Part shown: positions 20,333-30,856 of the stretch, one piece after another
How the letters are laid out: each line of letters opens with the position of its first letter
Position numbering within the stretch: position 1 is the first letter of the stretch
NCBI GenBank assembly: GCA_030374765.1
Contig: JARGXX010000095.1
Location: forward strand, 806,001-870,000
Length of the DNA stretch: 64,000 bases
Direction of reading: 5' to 3'
Origin: Agarophyton chilense
Lineage: Eukaryota; Rhodophyta; Florideophyceae; Gracilariales; Gracilariaceae
Position numbers and translations under genes: made by a program
Notes under the pieces: model-generated
The model's input: only the letters and a program-made list of their open reading frames with translations
The model's database searches: none
What the model was told of the DNA's origin: nothing

Positions 20333-22276
20333 ATGGCGCCCTCAACGTACGGTGACGTGCCCATTGGAACCCAGGATCACGGCTCCATGTGGAGGGCCAT
20401 TTCGCACATAGCCTTCGCACAACCATTGACAGTACAGCGAGCCCATCGCAATTATCGCGGCGTTTGCACCATACTTGACGACATGAACCGCGATTCCGAG
20501 AGAGGCGCAGCTCGGGGCCGAAATGCGTACAAGTCGCGAGGGAGAGGGAGAGGCGGAGGCAGAGGTCGAGGTCGAGACAGAGGCAGGAGAAATGCAGACT
20601 TTCGTCCATCAAGAGTTCAAGCGTCTGTGGACCCATTCTCTGGACCAAAGGTTCTAAAACACTCAGCTCCGCAATCCCTGTCACCCGAAAGCGTTGCTGT
20701 TCTATGGTTGCGCAACGATCTTCGTATTCGGGACAATGAGGCCCTGGTCCTGGCAAACACTGCAGATATACTCGTACCGATTTTCGTCTTCGATGAGTCT
20801 AAGTTCGGGATAAAGAATGCGTCACCATGGGGCTTTCAACGAAACGGGCCGTTTCGAACGGTGTTCATGATAGAATCGGTGAAGGATATACAACAATCCC
20901 TACGTCTGAAAGGAAACGATATAATAGTGCGCGTTGGTTCTCCCGTCAAAGAAATCCTTGATGTCGTGAAATCTTTGTCAACGGCCGGGCTTGGTCCTGT
21001 CAACGTTATTGCTCACAAAGAATCAACCTGGGAAGAGACCGAAGACGAAGATGCAATCGAGGAAGGCCTGAAAAAGATGGCTGAAGAAACCGCCACGGAG
21101 ATGTCTGTGCATTGGTTGTGGGGATCGACGATGCATCACGTAAATGACGTGCCTTTTAATCCTGGAGGTCCAGCTCTGCCCGAAACTTTTACTGCGTACC
21201 GTAAGTTGGTAGAGGGACGACAAGTTCCCATCCGCAAAGAGATTTCAACCCCTGAACGTCTGAAACCATTTCCTTTACATTTGAAGCTGCGAACGGATCC
21301 TTACCCGACTCTGAGACACGATTTGCTGGTTGAAGGCCTTTGTGATCCACTGGATCACGCATTCCCACATCCGCTGGGTGTAATGGATTTTGTGGGCGGA
21401 GAATCAAAAGGCCTAATGCGAATGAATGAATACATTTGGGAGACCGGGTTCTTGGAGAACTACAAACAAACTCGCAATGAAAGTGGCAAGAGGAATTCTT
21501 CTTCAAAGTTTTCCCCGTGGTTATCTCTCGGTTGCCTTTCACCTCGGACTTTGTATTGGCAAGTAAAGGAGTATGAAGAAAAGAGAGTTGCAAACCAGTC
21601 TACGTACTGGCTGATCTTTGAATTAATGACGCGTGATTATTTTCGATGGGTTTCCACTTCTGTGGGAACCAAACTGTTTGCCGTGAATGGTTATTCGGGA
21701 AGAGGTTCAGACGAGAAGAGCATATTCCATATCGATGTTTCCTCAGTAAGACCATTTCATCGCGAAAGGTTACGAAAATGGATCGAAGGGAAGACTGGCG
21801 CTCCGTTTGTTGATGCAAGCATGCGTGAGCTTGCTTTGACGGGATTCATGAGCAACCGCGGAAGACAAAATGTGGCATCATTTCTTATTCATGATCTTGA
21901 GTTTCCGGACTGGAGAGCAGGAGCTGAATACTTCGAAAGCGTTCTCATAGACCACGATGTGGCTGCCAACTGGGGTAACTGGGCATATCTTGCCGGAGTT
22001 GGCAGTGATCCACGTGGAGGTCGAAAATTTAACGTCATAAAGCAAAGTATGGACTACGACCCTGATGGATGGTTCATTCACCGATGGTGTCCTGAACTTG
22101 TCGACATACCTGCACCGATGATTCACGAACCACACAAGCTGCCTCGCGAAGCTCTCGCAGATGTTGGTATTACCAAGGGCGAAACGTATCCTAATCCAAT
22201 TGTGAAGCTTCCCAGGGCACCAAGTTCACGAAACAATGAAACCGCCCAAGAGAGAAGAACAGGAATGCGAACTTGA
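20333..22276 (+). CDS. CRY-DASH: Cryptochrome DASH with an N-terminal RG-rich extension
   Basis: This 647-residue single-exon protein is a CRY-DASH flavoprotein, a blue-light photolyase that repairs cyclobutane dimers in single-stranded DNA and may signal. The photolyase homology region begins with VAVLWLRNDLRIRDNEAL (about residue 121). The DASH-specific FAD-pocket block includes ANWGNWAYLAGVGSDPRGGRKFN and the tail block DYDPDGWFIHRWCPEL. Unusually, residues about 57-86 are an RG/RGG-rich tract (RGRGRGGGRGRGRDRGRR) ahead of the photolyase domain. The first ATG in frame is 20333; M19 and M51 are alternatives. The first 50 residues could be an organelle presequence. The C-terminus is short and polar. 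Confidence 0.95.
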   Translation: MAPSTYGDVPIGTQDHGSMWRAISHIAFAQPLTVQRAHRNYRGVCTILDDMNRDSERGAARGRNAYKSRGRGRGGGRGRGRDRGRRNADFRPSRVQASVDPFSGPKVLKHSAPQSLSPESVAVLWLRNDLRIRDNEALVLANTADILVPIFVFDESKFGIKNASPWGFQRNGPFRTVFMIESVKDIQQSLRLKGNDIIVRVGSPVKEILDVVKSLSTAGLGPVNVIAHKESTWEETEDEDAIEEGLKKMAEETATEMSVHWLWGSTMHHVNDVPFNPGGPALPETFTAYRKLVEGRQVPIRKEISTPERLKPFPLHLKLRTDPYPTLRHDLLVEGLCDPLDHAFPHPLGVMDFVGGESKGLMRMNEYIWETGFLENYKQTRNESGKRNSSSKFSPWLSLGCLSPRTLYWQVKEYEEKRVANQSTYWLIFELMTRDYFRWVSTSVGTKLFAVNGYSGRGSDEKSIFHIDVSSVRPFHRERLRKWIEGKTGAPFVDASMRELALTGFMSNRGRQNVASFLIHDLEFPDWRAGAEYFESVLIDHDVAANWGNWAYLAGVGSDPRGGRKFNVIKQSMDYDPDGWFIHRWCPELVDIPAPMIHEPHKLPREALADVGITKGETYPNPIVKLPRAPSSRNNETAQERRTGMRT

Positions 22277-22959
22277 TCTCGTTATATACTAATAAAGGTC
22301 ATCGAGAATTACTATGCCTCCTTGTCTGTGGGCTCATGAGAAGAAGAGAGACCTTCTGCCGCGCAACCGATTCGAACAGTTTTCTAGAGTCGACGGTTGC
22401 CCAGTTCTTTGTTAGCCAAGCCGGCGCGTGCCACCCTATATCAATTGTCTACTCCACGACGTCACATCATTCTAGACAGACGATATCACGTATGCAAGGA
22501 AGACCTGGCTGCACGACCAATGAACATTGACAATGCGCGACATGCTTGAGGCTATTTTCGGGTTTTGACATGTACACATGTCGTTTACTACTGATTGTGG
22601 GGTGCGTCATATGAAAGTAGAGTCAGAGTGAAGATCCTGGGGGGTCGAAGGGTCGAAAGTCTAATTTATGGAGTACAAGAGAGCTGCTTTAGGAAGGCTA
22701 TTATCAGCCTGCGGGCCAGTGACTCCGAAAAGCAAATACCAACGGCCGCTGCGCTGTTTGTTATATTAGTTGAACCCAAAACACCTCTCATCTCGGTTTT
22801 CTGAGGTTGGCAGAACAAGGAAACCTGAGCTATAGAGCATGAAGAACGCGGGCGTCGAAAAAACCCGCAAAGTGTAAAGGGTTGATGTGATAGAGTTGAT
22901 ACAGTGCCGCGTAGCTGTAAGAAAGGTAGCGCAAGAGCAGACCCGCACATTCCTCTCTC
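22277..22959. other. Convergent 3' intergenic region
   Basis: This 683-bp stretch separates the 3' ends of CRY-DASH and the protease homologue. No gene, repeat or RNA was recognised. Confidence 0.5.
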
Positions 22960-25900
22960 TCACTCCAAACCATTCATCGAATCCCGGCGAACTCTGTCAT
23001 TCCACATTTCTTTCAGCATTGGTACAGATATACTTCCTTGGCTGGAATCCTTGACGACCTGAGCGTCCTTCGGCATCAGTGTGTAGCTTATTCTTTTGCT
23101 TTGTGCTTCGTTTCTGCCTAGTTGCAAAGGTAGTTCAGGTTTTACGTCGGGCAGTTCGCCTGTTAGGGCGCGTTGTGTGCGTTTCACCGCAGCATTATCG
23201 CCATCAGTCGTGCTTGACCCAGCATGAAGTGCGGAATGTCCTGGAAGCTGTTTCGCAGGAGACTCTCTCAAAACTTTGGAACCTTCTTCTGTATTCCCTG
23301 GTTCCAACACCTGGTTGTCGTTCTGTTTCGTCGGCGTCGTCCTTTTCTTGAGCATCCCATCATGTATAGGATCACGAGAATACTTTCGAGCGCTTCCTTG
23401 TGAAGTCGAAGTACTCTTCGCACCTCTCTCCCTGGCTATCTCGTCACTGTTTTGGTTCCTGACAAGCGGAAACTTTTGCTCTGGAGACGAAAAACGCAAC
23501 GACTGCTTGTATTTTGCATCCAGAGTGGCGGCCGGTGTTATTGAATCTTGGATGTCGGGTGGAGCGTTGGAGCGCAAATTTTGAAGATGCGTGAAGGCTT
23601 CAGTCTTTTCGTTGCCCTCGAATCGAATACTATCCAATTCTGGGGTATGTAAGAAAGATCCTGTACGCGAGTTGGTCTGTGAAGCGCCAACTTCCGGAGA
23701 AACCACTGAGTGCGGAGATTGTTCAAAACAAACTGCAGAAGAAGTACAAGGATCTGGTCCCGAAACATCCGACATTCCAGATATATTATGTTGATACCCG
23801 GACCAAAGCACTTGAACTTGAGTAGAGGACTCGTCCTCGACATTCGCATGACCAGGGGTGGGATCAAAAACCTGCGCGGCTGACGAAGATCTAAAATTTT
23901 CTCGTTCTCTTTCCACTACGATGGCTTCGCTTTTCTTTGTTTCGTTTTGGTCAGCTAGGTCGCGTCCATGTTCTTCATTGATACTATTGGATCGGTGTTG
24001 TTCCAATTCATAAAGCGGGAGAGCAGGGCCTTTCCGGTAGCTCCCAATAGTAGGAATCGATGGTGTTTCAAAATTCGGACGCCTGTCGTCTGTGTAGCGT
24101 CGACTACCGACCATGAACGCCTGGTCAAACAGATCCGTCCCATCCGCCTCTGATCCAGAGTCGGAAACACTATAATTTTCTGAGAAGTACTCCATCCGCG
24201 CAGAACTATATTTGCTGGAAAGAGAAAAGGAGTTACTTTGCATTGCGCTGCTACCTGAGCCTGCTAGACGGGAGCTTATTCCTCGACGACTGCTACTTGG
24301 GGGACCATCTGATTGCTCTTCGTTTGAAGAGTTATGGTCTTTCATTCCGGATCCACTGAACATTCTTCGTAGAGCGTTCACTACATTCGGACGCTTCGCA
24401 GCGGCAAGTGCGCGTAAAGCGGTTGAATCAACAGCCGTCTCTTCAACGTGCTCAGACTCGCTATCGATTGGAGCAAAAGCTGCGAGTAGAGTGTCTGCCT
24501 TTGCTAGTTCACCGGGCAGTGGTCGAGACGATGACAACGCACGCCGCAGAGGTGATGATGATGCTGAGCCTCGTTTCGATCCTGAACGGGAAAGGCCGCC
24601 GAAGATACCACGCGAGCTGCTTGGAGGTGACTGAGGCAGCGGTGATAAAGGTGGTGAAAGATTTGCGGACGCAGTTTCAGACATACTGCGCAGACTGGTC
24701 TGCAGTTCTAGACGCTGCCATGCAGCTTCAACGTTGGCCTCCTCTCTCGCGGCTTGAAACGCAACTTCTTGTAGACTCGGCTCAACGCTCTTATCGGTAC
24801 CTGAAAGCACGTCATCTACAACTCGTTGCGTAGGAACTTTGTGAATAGAAGAGAAGTCTGATTTAGAAGGCGGCCGAAATAGCTTGTCCCATGCCGTATC
24901 CACCCATTCTGGAGCGTTCGGAACCGGTTCGCGAGATAATTCAATGGAATCCTCTTCCTTGATGAGTTTTGCGCGCACAGCGGCAAGGGAACGGGTGGAG
25001 AACTCTTTTGCACGCTTGAGACGTTCAATTGCATTAGACGATAGTTGCGAAATCGATACAGTTGGGCGTCTTTGGTATTGAATGCCTTCAAAAGGGTCGG
25101 GCATGAACAAGTCTGGAGAACGGGAGTTGATAAATGAATCTTCATCCTGGAGACCTGTTCGGCGACGACGTCGGCGAGCTCGCATGTGGCGGAGAATACA
25201 TAGAAAAGTGAGGGATCCTAACAAGCCGGCAAGCACAAGGGTGCATACGACAATAATAGAGGTACGGGCAGCCACTGGGAAAGAACTCTTCGGCTTTGCG
25301 AGGACGACATTGTTGATGCCAGTAGAAGGAACAAAAAACTCAGAAAGCGTAGCGTTTCCCATTGTTTCGCGGATCCATGAGACATACGGAGCAACAGTCG
25401 TGTAAATGATAGGGATGTTTTCATTTGTACAGAATGGATTCTGAACATTGAAAGAATCGAAACGACCGAGTGTGGCGATGGCGACGAGAACGGCAACAGT
25501 GCCTGACTTGTCGATGTCGTAAAGAGGGCTACCGGTGTCACCAAAACAAGGCCCACATGTTGAAGAAGAAGCAGTACATATGCGAAGAGCTCGATCGTTT
25601 CGTTGTGGCTCAGGACAGGGAGAAATTGGCATGTCTGCGAACAAAAGCGGACGCTCTTTGTGAGTGAGTGGTTGTTGATTATTATAAGGAGGTTCACTGA
25701 TACCGTACCCCTTGAAACGAAGATAGGTTCGACGTGGTGAGCTTGAAAAGGCAGTATTGTTGTTTACACGCATTACATTCTGACTGTTGAGGTCAAAAGA
25801 ATCGGGAGAAGGTTTCGGTGATTCAGAGGGAATTGAGTCAGTACTGAGAAGGATGGGACTTCGGAGCTGCACTAGTTGCAAATCATAGCGCCAAGGATTT

Positions 25901-26259
25901 GGGCCGGGTCCCTTATACATTGGGTGGGGGAAAGAGTTTTTGATATCGTAGCTCGCACCAGTAAGAGAAGAACCACCATGACGAACAGAGTAAGAATCAA
26001 GTATCGGACACTGGGCAGCTGTGAGAACCCATAGAGGATGAATAAGAGAGCCAACACAGACATAATTGAGTCCTTGAGGATCATCATACGTTATAGTAAC
26101 AACGTTGTTAAGCGCAACTGCCTGGGCAGGTCTGCCTCCCAAAATTCGTACGCTAGTGTTCACCAACGGCAATTTGACATCGCACTCCTTCTGCGCGCGC
26201 GCCACGCCTAAAAGAGGCAACAGCGACAGTGCATGAAGAATCCATGCCAACAACGGCAT
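22960..26259 (-). CDS. Membrane-anchored trypsin-fold pseudoprotease with a long cytoplasmic tail
   Basis: This 1,099-residue protein starts with a cleavable-type signal peptide (MPLLAWILHALSLLPLLGVARA), followed by a chymotrypsin-fold (S1) domain to about residue 310. A single transmembrane helix lies near 332-355 (IIVVCTLVLAGLLGSLTFLCIL) and is followed by RHMRARRRRRR. The remaining about 720 residues are Ser-rich and low in order. The catalytic His is replaced: TAAQC has Q83 instead of TAAHC. The Asp is kept (D126 in YDLQLV). The catalytic Ser is replaced: GDTGSP has T242 instead of GDSGGP. The extracellular domain is therefore predicted to be inactive and probably acts as a binding module. 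The upstream open frame begins without ATG, so the ATG before the signal peptide was chosen. Confidence 0.82.
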   Translation of the reverse strand: MPLLAWILHALSLLPLLGVARAQKECDVKLPLVNTSVRILGGRPAQAVALNNVVTITYDDPQGLNYVCVGSLIHPLWVLTAAQCPILDSYSVRHGGSSLTGASYDIKNSFPHPMYKGPGPNPWRYDLQLVQLRSPILLSTDSIPSESPKPSPDSFDLNSQNVMRVNNNTAFSSSPRRTYLRFKGYGISEPPYNNQQPLTHKERPLLFADMPISPCPEPQRNDRALRICTASSSTCGPCFGDTGSPLYDIDKSGTVAVLVAIATLGRFDSFNVQNPFCTNENIPIIYTTVAPYVSWIRETMGNATLSEFFVPSTGINNVVLAKPKSSFPVAARTSIIVVCTLVLAGLLGSLTFLCILRHMRARRRRRRTGLQDEDSFINSRSPDLFMPDPFEGIQYQRRPTVSISQLSSNAIERLKRAKEFSTRSLAAVRAKLIKEEDSIELSREPVPNAPEWVDTAWDKLFRPPSKSDFSSIHKVPTQRVVDDVLSGTDKSVEPSLQEVAFQAAREEANVEAAWQRLELQTSLRSMSETASANLSPPLSPLPQSPPSSSRGIFGGLSRSGSKRGSASSSPLRRALSSSRPLPGELAKADTLLAAFAPIDSESEHVEETAVDSTALRALAAAKRPNVVNALRRMFSGSGMKDHNSSNEEQSDGPPSSSRRGISSRLAGSGSSAMQSNSFSLSSKYSSARMEYFSENYSVSDSGSEADGTDLFDQAFMVGSRRYTDDRRPNFETPSIPTIGSYRKGPALPLYELEQHRSNSINEEHGRDLADQNETKKSEAIVVERERENFRSSSAAQVFDPTPGHANVEDESSTQVQVLWSGYQHNISGMSDVSGPDPCTSSAVCFEQSPHSVVSPEVGASQTNSRTGSFLHTPELDSIRFEGNEKTEAFTHLQNLRSNAPPDIQDSITPAATLDAKYKQSLRFSSPEQKFPLVRNQNSDEIARERGAKSTSTSQGSARKYSRDPIHDGMLKKRTTPTKQNDNQVLEPGNTEEGSKVLRESPAKQLPGHSALHAGSSTTDGDNAAVKRTQRALTGELPDVKPELPLQLGRNEAQSKRISYTLMPKDAQVVKDSSQGSISVPMLKEMWNDRVRRDSMNGLE

Positions 26260-26834
26260 TGAAGACGGCGTCGTGCGTGAAAGTGAAGCGCGGACGAGGT
26301 CGGGGAGGAACGGTGTTGCGCTTCGCGCCACATTCCCGCTCGGAACGAAAAGCGTGGCGCACTATGAAGCTCGTATCTATGAGAGCGAGGCAGACAGCGC
26401 CCACGCCTCATGCGAGACCATCTTACTTCTTAGCAGCCAAGCCCGACGCGTGTAAACTCTTACATATTTACATGGCCAGCTGAGCCTCCAACGTGACCAT
26501 GCAATGCGTTTGAGATGAAGCCCAACAACACAAGTGGGCGTACATTCAGGATGGCCAATGTGTCAAATCCAAGCGTACGCTATTCGAACAACAAACGTGT
26601 CTGTACCCCAGATGGTATCGCCTGATGCCCTATCACGGGTCACATTTGTGCAAAAGTAAACAAAAAAAGGTGAATGTACTGTTACGCCATTCGTTGTCTC
26701 TCTTTGTACCTTTCGTAGGATACAGTACCTCTTCAGTAGATGGACGTCGATGCGAGAAACACAAGGTGTAGGACTCTGATGGGTTTGACTCGTCCTTCGA
26801 CCACCGAAATATGTCTTGCCAGTTGATGAAGCCT
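26260..26834. other. Intergenic region
   Basis: This 575-bp spacer lies between the pseudoprotease start and the glycosyltransferase stop, both on the minus strand. No supported gene was found. It presumably holds the pseudoprotease promoter. Confidence 0.5.
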
Positions 26835-27905
26835 TCACACCAGATGCACATAATCTTTGCCTTTCTCTAAGTGTAAAGAATTTAAGTTTGCTTCAAATCC
26901 ACCCCCAGATCTATCAAGAGCAACGCAACACACAACAGGCTTCCGAACTTGTGTAAAATGAACCACCGGTTTGCCGTAGACTACCTTACCAATCTTTTTG
27001 ACATCCACATCAGCCCACATTGTCACCAACTCTTGCGCACGTTTCGAAAGCCTCCGAAACACATCCCGTCCATCACGGCCACATCCCCATATTGCAAACC
27101 CATTCTCCCAGTTCGGTAACGGTAGAACAAGACTTTCGAACGCTTCAACTCGTATTGAAAGAAGCATACGTCTGTGCAAGGAGTTACTCGTCATATTTTC
27201 GTGGTAGCGATATCCTGTTAGGCTCTCCCCGGTGAGTTTTCCTAGTTTGAATCCGTTCTTCATTGCGCCATATAAAAAGTGAAGGTCCTCCGCCACTCCT
27301 CTGCCTTCTCGAAAACGTATCCTCTTCCATACTTCGATTTTACAAGATACTGTCGGAAACGCTAACGGGGCATCTCGAAATGCATGAGCGAACAAATCAT
27401 CTGTTTGTAGCCTTTGATGATATTGCTCATAGCGAGGAGTTGATCCGTGAGGTATACGATCGAAGACCCCACCGATAACATCATATCCATTCTCCTCCGA
27501 TTTAAAGGCCTCCAATGTTCTTGCTAGTCGCTTAGGCCTCATCACATCATCAGCATCTTGGAATATGAGAATAGGTGAAGAGGCTTTGCTACACGCCATG
27601 TTGCGAGCGCTTCCGACTCCTGAGGGGCCATGTTTTCCTCGGAAAAGCTCAACTCGCCCGAAGCCAGCCCCAAAGCTTTGTAAGAATGATTCCACAATTT
27701 CAAACGAGTTATCAGTGGATGAATCATCAAATAATATGAACTCAACTAGTTTGAGGTCCACATTATTCTGCTGCACAATCGATGTGAGACAGTCTCTTAG
27801 AAACAAAGCGCCATTATGGATAGGAGTTATGATAGAGCAAAGAAAGCCATTTATACCGCAATGATCAGTTTCCAAGGTAGGTTCGGTACTTCCAGAGGCT
27901 TCCAT
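26835..27905 (-). CDS. GT2 glycosyltransferase, B3GNTL1/QTGAL-like
   Basis: This 356-residue family 2 glycosyltransferase has the N-terminal SIITPIHNGALFLRDCL fold, the DDSS motif and a DxD-type metal site in FQDADD (D117, D119, D120). Segments shared with animal B3GNTL1 include SGVGSARN, FREGRGVAEDLHFLYG, YRYHENMTSNSLHR and the C-terminal nucleotide-fold-like FAIWGCGRDGRDVFRRL. Animal B3GNTL1 has been identified as QTGAL, which galactosylates queuosine at the wobble position of tRNA-Tyr. By homology this gene may be a tRNA queuosine glycosyltransferase; the sugar and target tRNA are inferred. No signal peptide is visible, which fits a cytosolic enzyme. The divergent neighbour is COG8. Confidence 0.85.
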   Translation of the reverse strand: MEASGSTEPTLETDHCGINGFLCSIITPIHNGALFLRDCLTSIVQQNNVDLKLVEFILFDDSSTDNSFEIVESFLQSFGAGFGRVELFRGKHGPSGVGSARNMACSKASSPILIFQDADDVMRPKRLARTLEAFKSEENGYDVIGGVFDRIPHGSTPRYEQYHQRLQTDDLFAHAFRDAPLAFPTVSCKIEVWKRIRFREGRGVAEDLHFLYGAMKNGFKLGKLTGESLTGYRYHENMTSNSLHRRMLLSIRVEAFESLVLPLPNWENGFAIWGCGRDGRDVFRRLSKRAQELVTMWADVDVKKIGKVVYGKPVVHFTQVRKPVVCCVALDRSGGGFEANLNSLHLEKGKDYVHLV

Positions 27906-28734
27906 GTATGCAGGTGCATGAAGAAAAAAAAGATTCTGCTAAGGAATGCTTTTAGCATAACTGCTGTAGTTTATCCGTTGAGAGCACAAGTCCTGTTAAG
28001 TTCTTTGAACCGCAAAGATCATAGCCAGTCCAGCGATCTGCTTGAGAAATCACCGTATAGTTCGAATAAACCCGCTTAATTGTCCGCTGGGCTGTGGTGA
28101 GAATTACTCTCGTGCTTTAACACTAAAAGGCAGTGGGGCCCGGAGGACTGTATGAGCACACGTTCCAAAAATCCTTACCAACTGTGGGCTACCTGTAGTG
28201 CAAAAGCATACCAGGAGTTTGTACTCACGATCACTTTTTGTAAAGCACACTCTTCCCCATCCTATTTACGTAGATATGTTTCCACGCCAGCCATGATAAG
28301 GAATAAAATATCACGTTTTTTTCTGGTTTTGTTGGACTATCCCCATCACATTGGTCACAATGAAACTGCGGTGTTGAAGTTCGATGTTCGAACCGAACAT
28401 AAGCTTTTCGCACGGATCAATCTCTACGTCTACTGCTGGTGGTAGCGATCGCTGTCCTTCGGAGCACTCTGAAAGGAGAGTTGTGGGAGCGATTGCTACT
28501 CTAAAAAAAGAGTTCTGTAGAAGGTCACGATAACCTGCACAGATTCGGTGACCGTGCAAGAAGAGTTGCATTTTAGGTTGCTTCATGCAGTTTCCAGTGT
28601 AATGTATGCTCTGTACTATGCATTGAATAATTGACTCAAACGATGCAGAGGCCAGGCGCAAGTGTCTTTCTCATCAGTCGCGACTAGATACGACGTTTTG
28701 CGACAGCATTCGAAGCTTCATTTTCTCTACCAGG
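27906..28734. other. Divergent intergenic region
   Basis: This 829-bp region lies between the glycosyltransferase and COG8 starts. It contains no supported gene and presumably carries both promoters. Confidence 0.5.
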
Positions 28735-30636
28735 ATGACAGCTGAAGTCCCGGGGGTACAAGAGGAGCCTCCTGATACTAGTGCTACGTCTGGACCTCTG
28801 GATCCTGATGCAGATGCTGAAGAGGCTCTGAAAGCAATTTGCAAGTTTATCCTGAATGACTTGCCGGCAGACGCTCCTTCCTGTGATAAATGGCATGGAC
28901 TTCACGCCTACATTGAAGAGCTCTGTGGATATAACATTGAAAGATTATCGCGTGAGCCGCACGATCTCAGCTCTGCATGCGTTCGTTTGAAGAACGAGTT
29001 GGAGGATGTTGCATGTGGGAATTACCGGGCACTTATTGAAAGCTTTGAATGTGCAGGAGCAGTCCGTGGTGGTGTTGCAGATGTGCGGTCCAGACTAGAT
29101 GATCTAATCAATTCTTTGCCAAAGTTGGCTGATGCCACTCGCAAGTTTTCCGCGAGCGTTACGGAAAAACAACGCGGGAGGGAGAACCTTTTGCGCGCCA
29201 TCACTGAACATCGGGCAGTAGCGGACATAGTGGAAATGCCAAGACTCATGACAACGCTAGTGGGTGCTGAACTGTACGACGAGGCGTTAGAATTGCGAGA
29301 ATGTGCGGTGAAACTTTACGCCATGCACAACGATGAAATTCTTATTCGTCACGTCTGTGAAGAAATGGATGTCCTCACACAACAACTGGTACTTCAACTA
29401 CTCGTGCTATTGCGAAATTCAATACAGTTGCCTATGTGTTTGCGAATAGTCGGCTTTCTACGTCGCCTCGACGTATTCTCAGAATACCGCTTGCGAATGT
29501 TGTTTTTGCATTGTCGAGGCGAATGGATGAGAAATGGAATAGAAACTTCAACGGCAAACACAAGACAGGCGGAGTTGGTTAGTCTCAGTGACAATATGAG
29601 ATCTATGATGTTCGAAATCATCACGCAGTATCGTGCGGTCTTCAATGACGATATCGATGACGAATATGCAGGGCTTGAAAAAGAGTCATCCAGTCGATCT
29701 GAAAGATCCTACTCACACTCATCATCCATTCTGTTCGATTGGACATCTTCGTCCGTAACGGAGTACTTAAATAAGCTTAGAAGTGGTATAAAGGAGGTGA
29801 AAGATGGTGCTGCGCTGAACACAATTCTTCAACAAGCTATGTATTGTGGTCAATCATTGGGTCGAGTTGGAGCTGACTTCCGGGCGGCACTTCCGCCAAT
29901 GTTCGAGAGCTCTGTGATGCAAATTTACTGCTCTCATCTGAACGCTGCTCTCCGCCAATTCGAGATGATGATAGAAGACAATCGTTGGGCTCCTGTGGGA
30001 TCATCAGCTCTGCGAAAGGAAAGAGGACAACTCGGAGGCGGAACGCAGAATAACAGAGAATCCCAAGCCGGAATCGAAATTTCACCAAGCGATGATTATG
30101 AGCCCCCTCTTGCAGTTCTTGACAGCCCGCCCCTTGCAGTTTTCCTGAACGGTATTCTTGCTGCCGTCAACGATTTGCGATTGTGCGCTCCGTTATCGCT
30201 CGCACCGCAACTTGGAAAAGTCCTGCGAGAAACTTTGATTAGTTCTGGGGAATTCATGACGGCTATCGGTGGCCCTGGTGGTGCATTCTTGAAAAGATCG
30301 GATAGGCCTCACTACGCATCTATGGCCGTTTCTTTACGCGATTTATGTGTACCGTATGTTGCGAAGTGCTTGGAGCATTGTATGAACTCAACCGGGTTGA
30401 TAAGTATCGAAGATGTTCAAAGTGTTTTAAACTCAATGTTTGGAGACACGCTACCCACTGAGCCGGTATATGAAAATAATGATGATCGTCCGAATGAGGA
30501 CCCAAGTCGCAACGATCAAACTGTTCATCCAACTGGAGATGGAAATAACGATGAATACCTAGCCGAAGAAAATGGCCATGTTGCTAACCATGAAGACGCG
30601 GACAAGCCGGAGACGGAAGAGAATCTGATTTTGTGA
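28735..30636 (+). CDS. COG8: Conserved oligomeric Golgi complex subunit 8
   Basis: This 633-residue single-exon protein is COG8, a subunit of lobe B of the COG tethering complex that retains Golgi enzymes by retrograde transport. The family core is clear: ERLSREPHDLS, ELEDVACGNYRALIESFE, RSRLDDLINSLPKLADATRKF, then EMPRLMTTLVGAELYDEALELR and NSIQLPMCLRIVGFLRRLDVFSEYRLRMLFLHCRGEW (residues about 85-265). Downstream is a more variable region with a Ser-rich insert and an acidic, Asn-rich C-terminus. Length agrees with human COG8 (about 610). The 3' end converges on the desaturase. Confidence 0.94.
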   Translation: MTAEVPGVQEEPPDTSATSGPLDPDADAEEALKAICKFILNDLPADAPSCDKWHGLHAYIEELCGYNIERLSREPHDLSSACVRLKNELEDVACGNYRALIESFECAGAVRGGVADVRSRLDDLINSLPKLADATRKFSASVTEKQRGRENLLRAITEHRAVADIVEMPRLMTTLVGAELYDEALELRECAVKLYAMHNDEILIRHVCEEMDVLTQQLVLQLLVLLRNSIQLPMCLRIVGFLRRLDVFSEYRLRMLFLHCRGEWMRNGIETSTANTRQAELVSLSDNMRSMMFEIITQYRAVFNDDIDDEYAGLEKESSSRSERSYSHSSSILFDWTSSSVTEYLNKLRSGIKEVKDGAALNTILQQAMYCGQSLGRVGADFRAALPPMFESSVMQIYCSHLNAALRQFEMMIEDNRWAPVGSSALRKERGQLGGGTQNNRESQAGIEISPSDDYEPPLAVLDSPPLAVFLNGILAAVNDLRLCAPLSLAPQLGKVLRETLISSGEFMTAIGGPGGAFLKRSDRPHYASMAVSLRDLCVPYVAKCLEHCMNSTGLISIEDVQSVLNSMFGDTLPTEPVYENNDDRPNEDPSRNDQTVHPTGDGNNDEYLAEENGHVANHEDADKPETEENLIL

Positions 30637-30856
30637 ATGTACCCCATAACTGACATAAAGAGTGACAAACTTGCGTACGTACTAGAGTGGTGTTTACTGT
30701 TCGATGCCTCCGACTTCAACTTTCGTCGATACTGTAGTCAGGATAACAACTTTCTACTCTACCCAGATCTCGTCCATCCAGCGACGAACGCACCTTTCAA
30801 AACGTTGGGACGATTGACCCACCAATTTAATTCAGTCCAAAATATGACTTGTCTTC

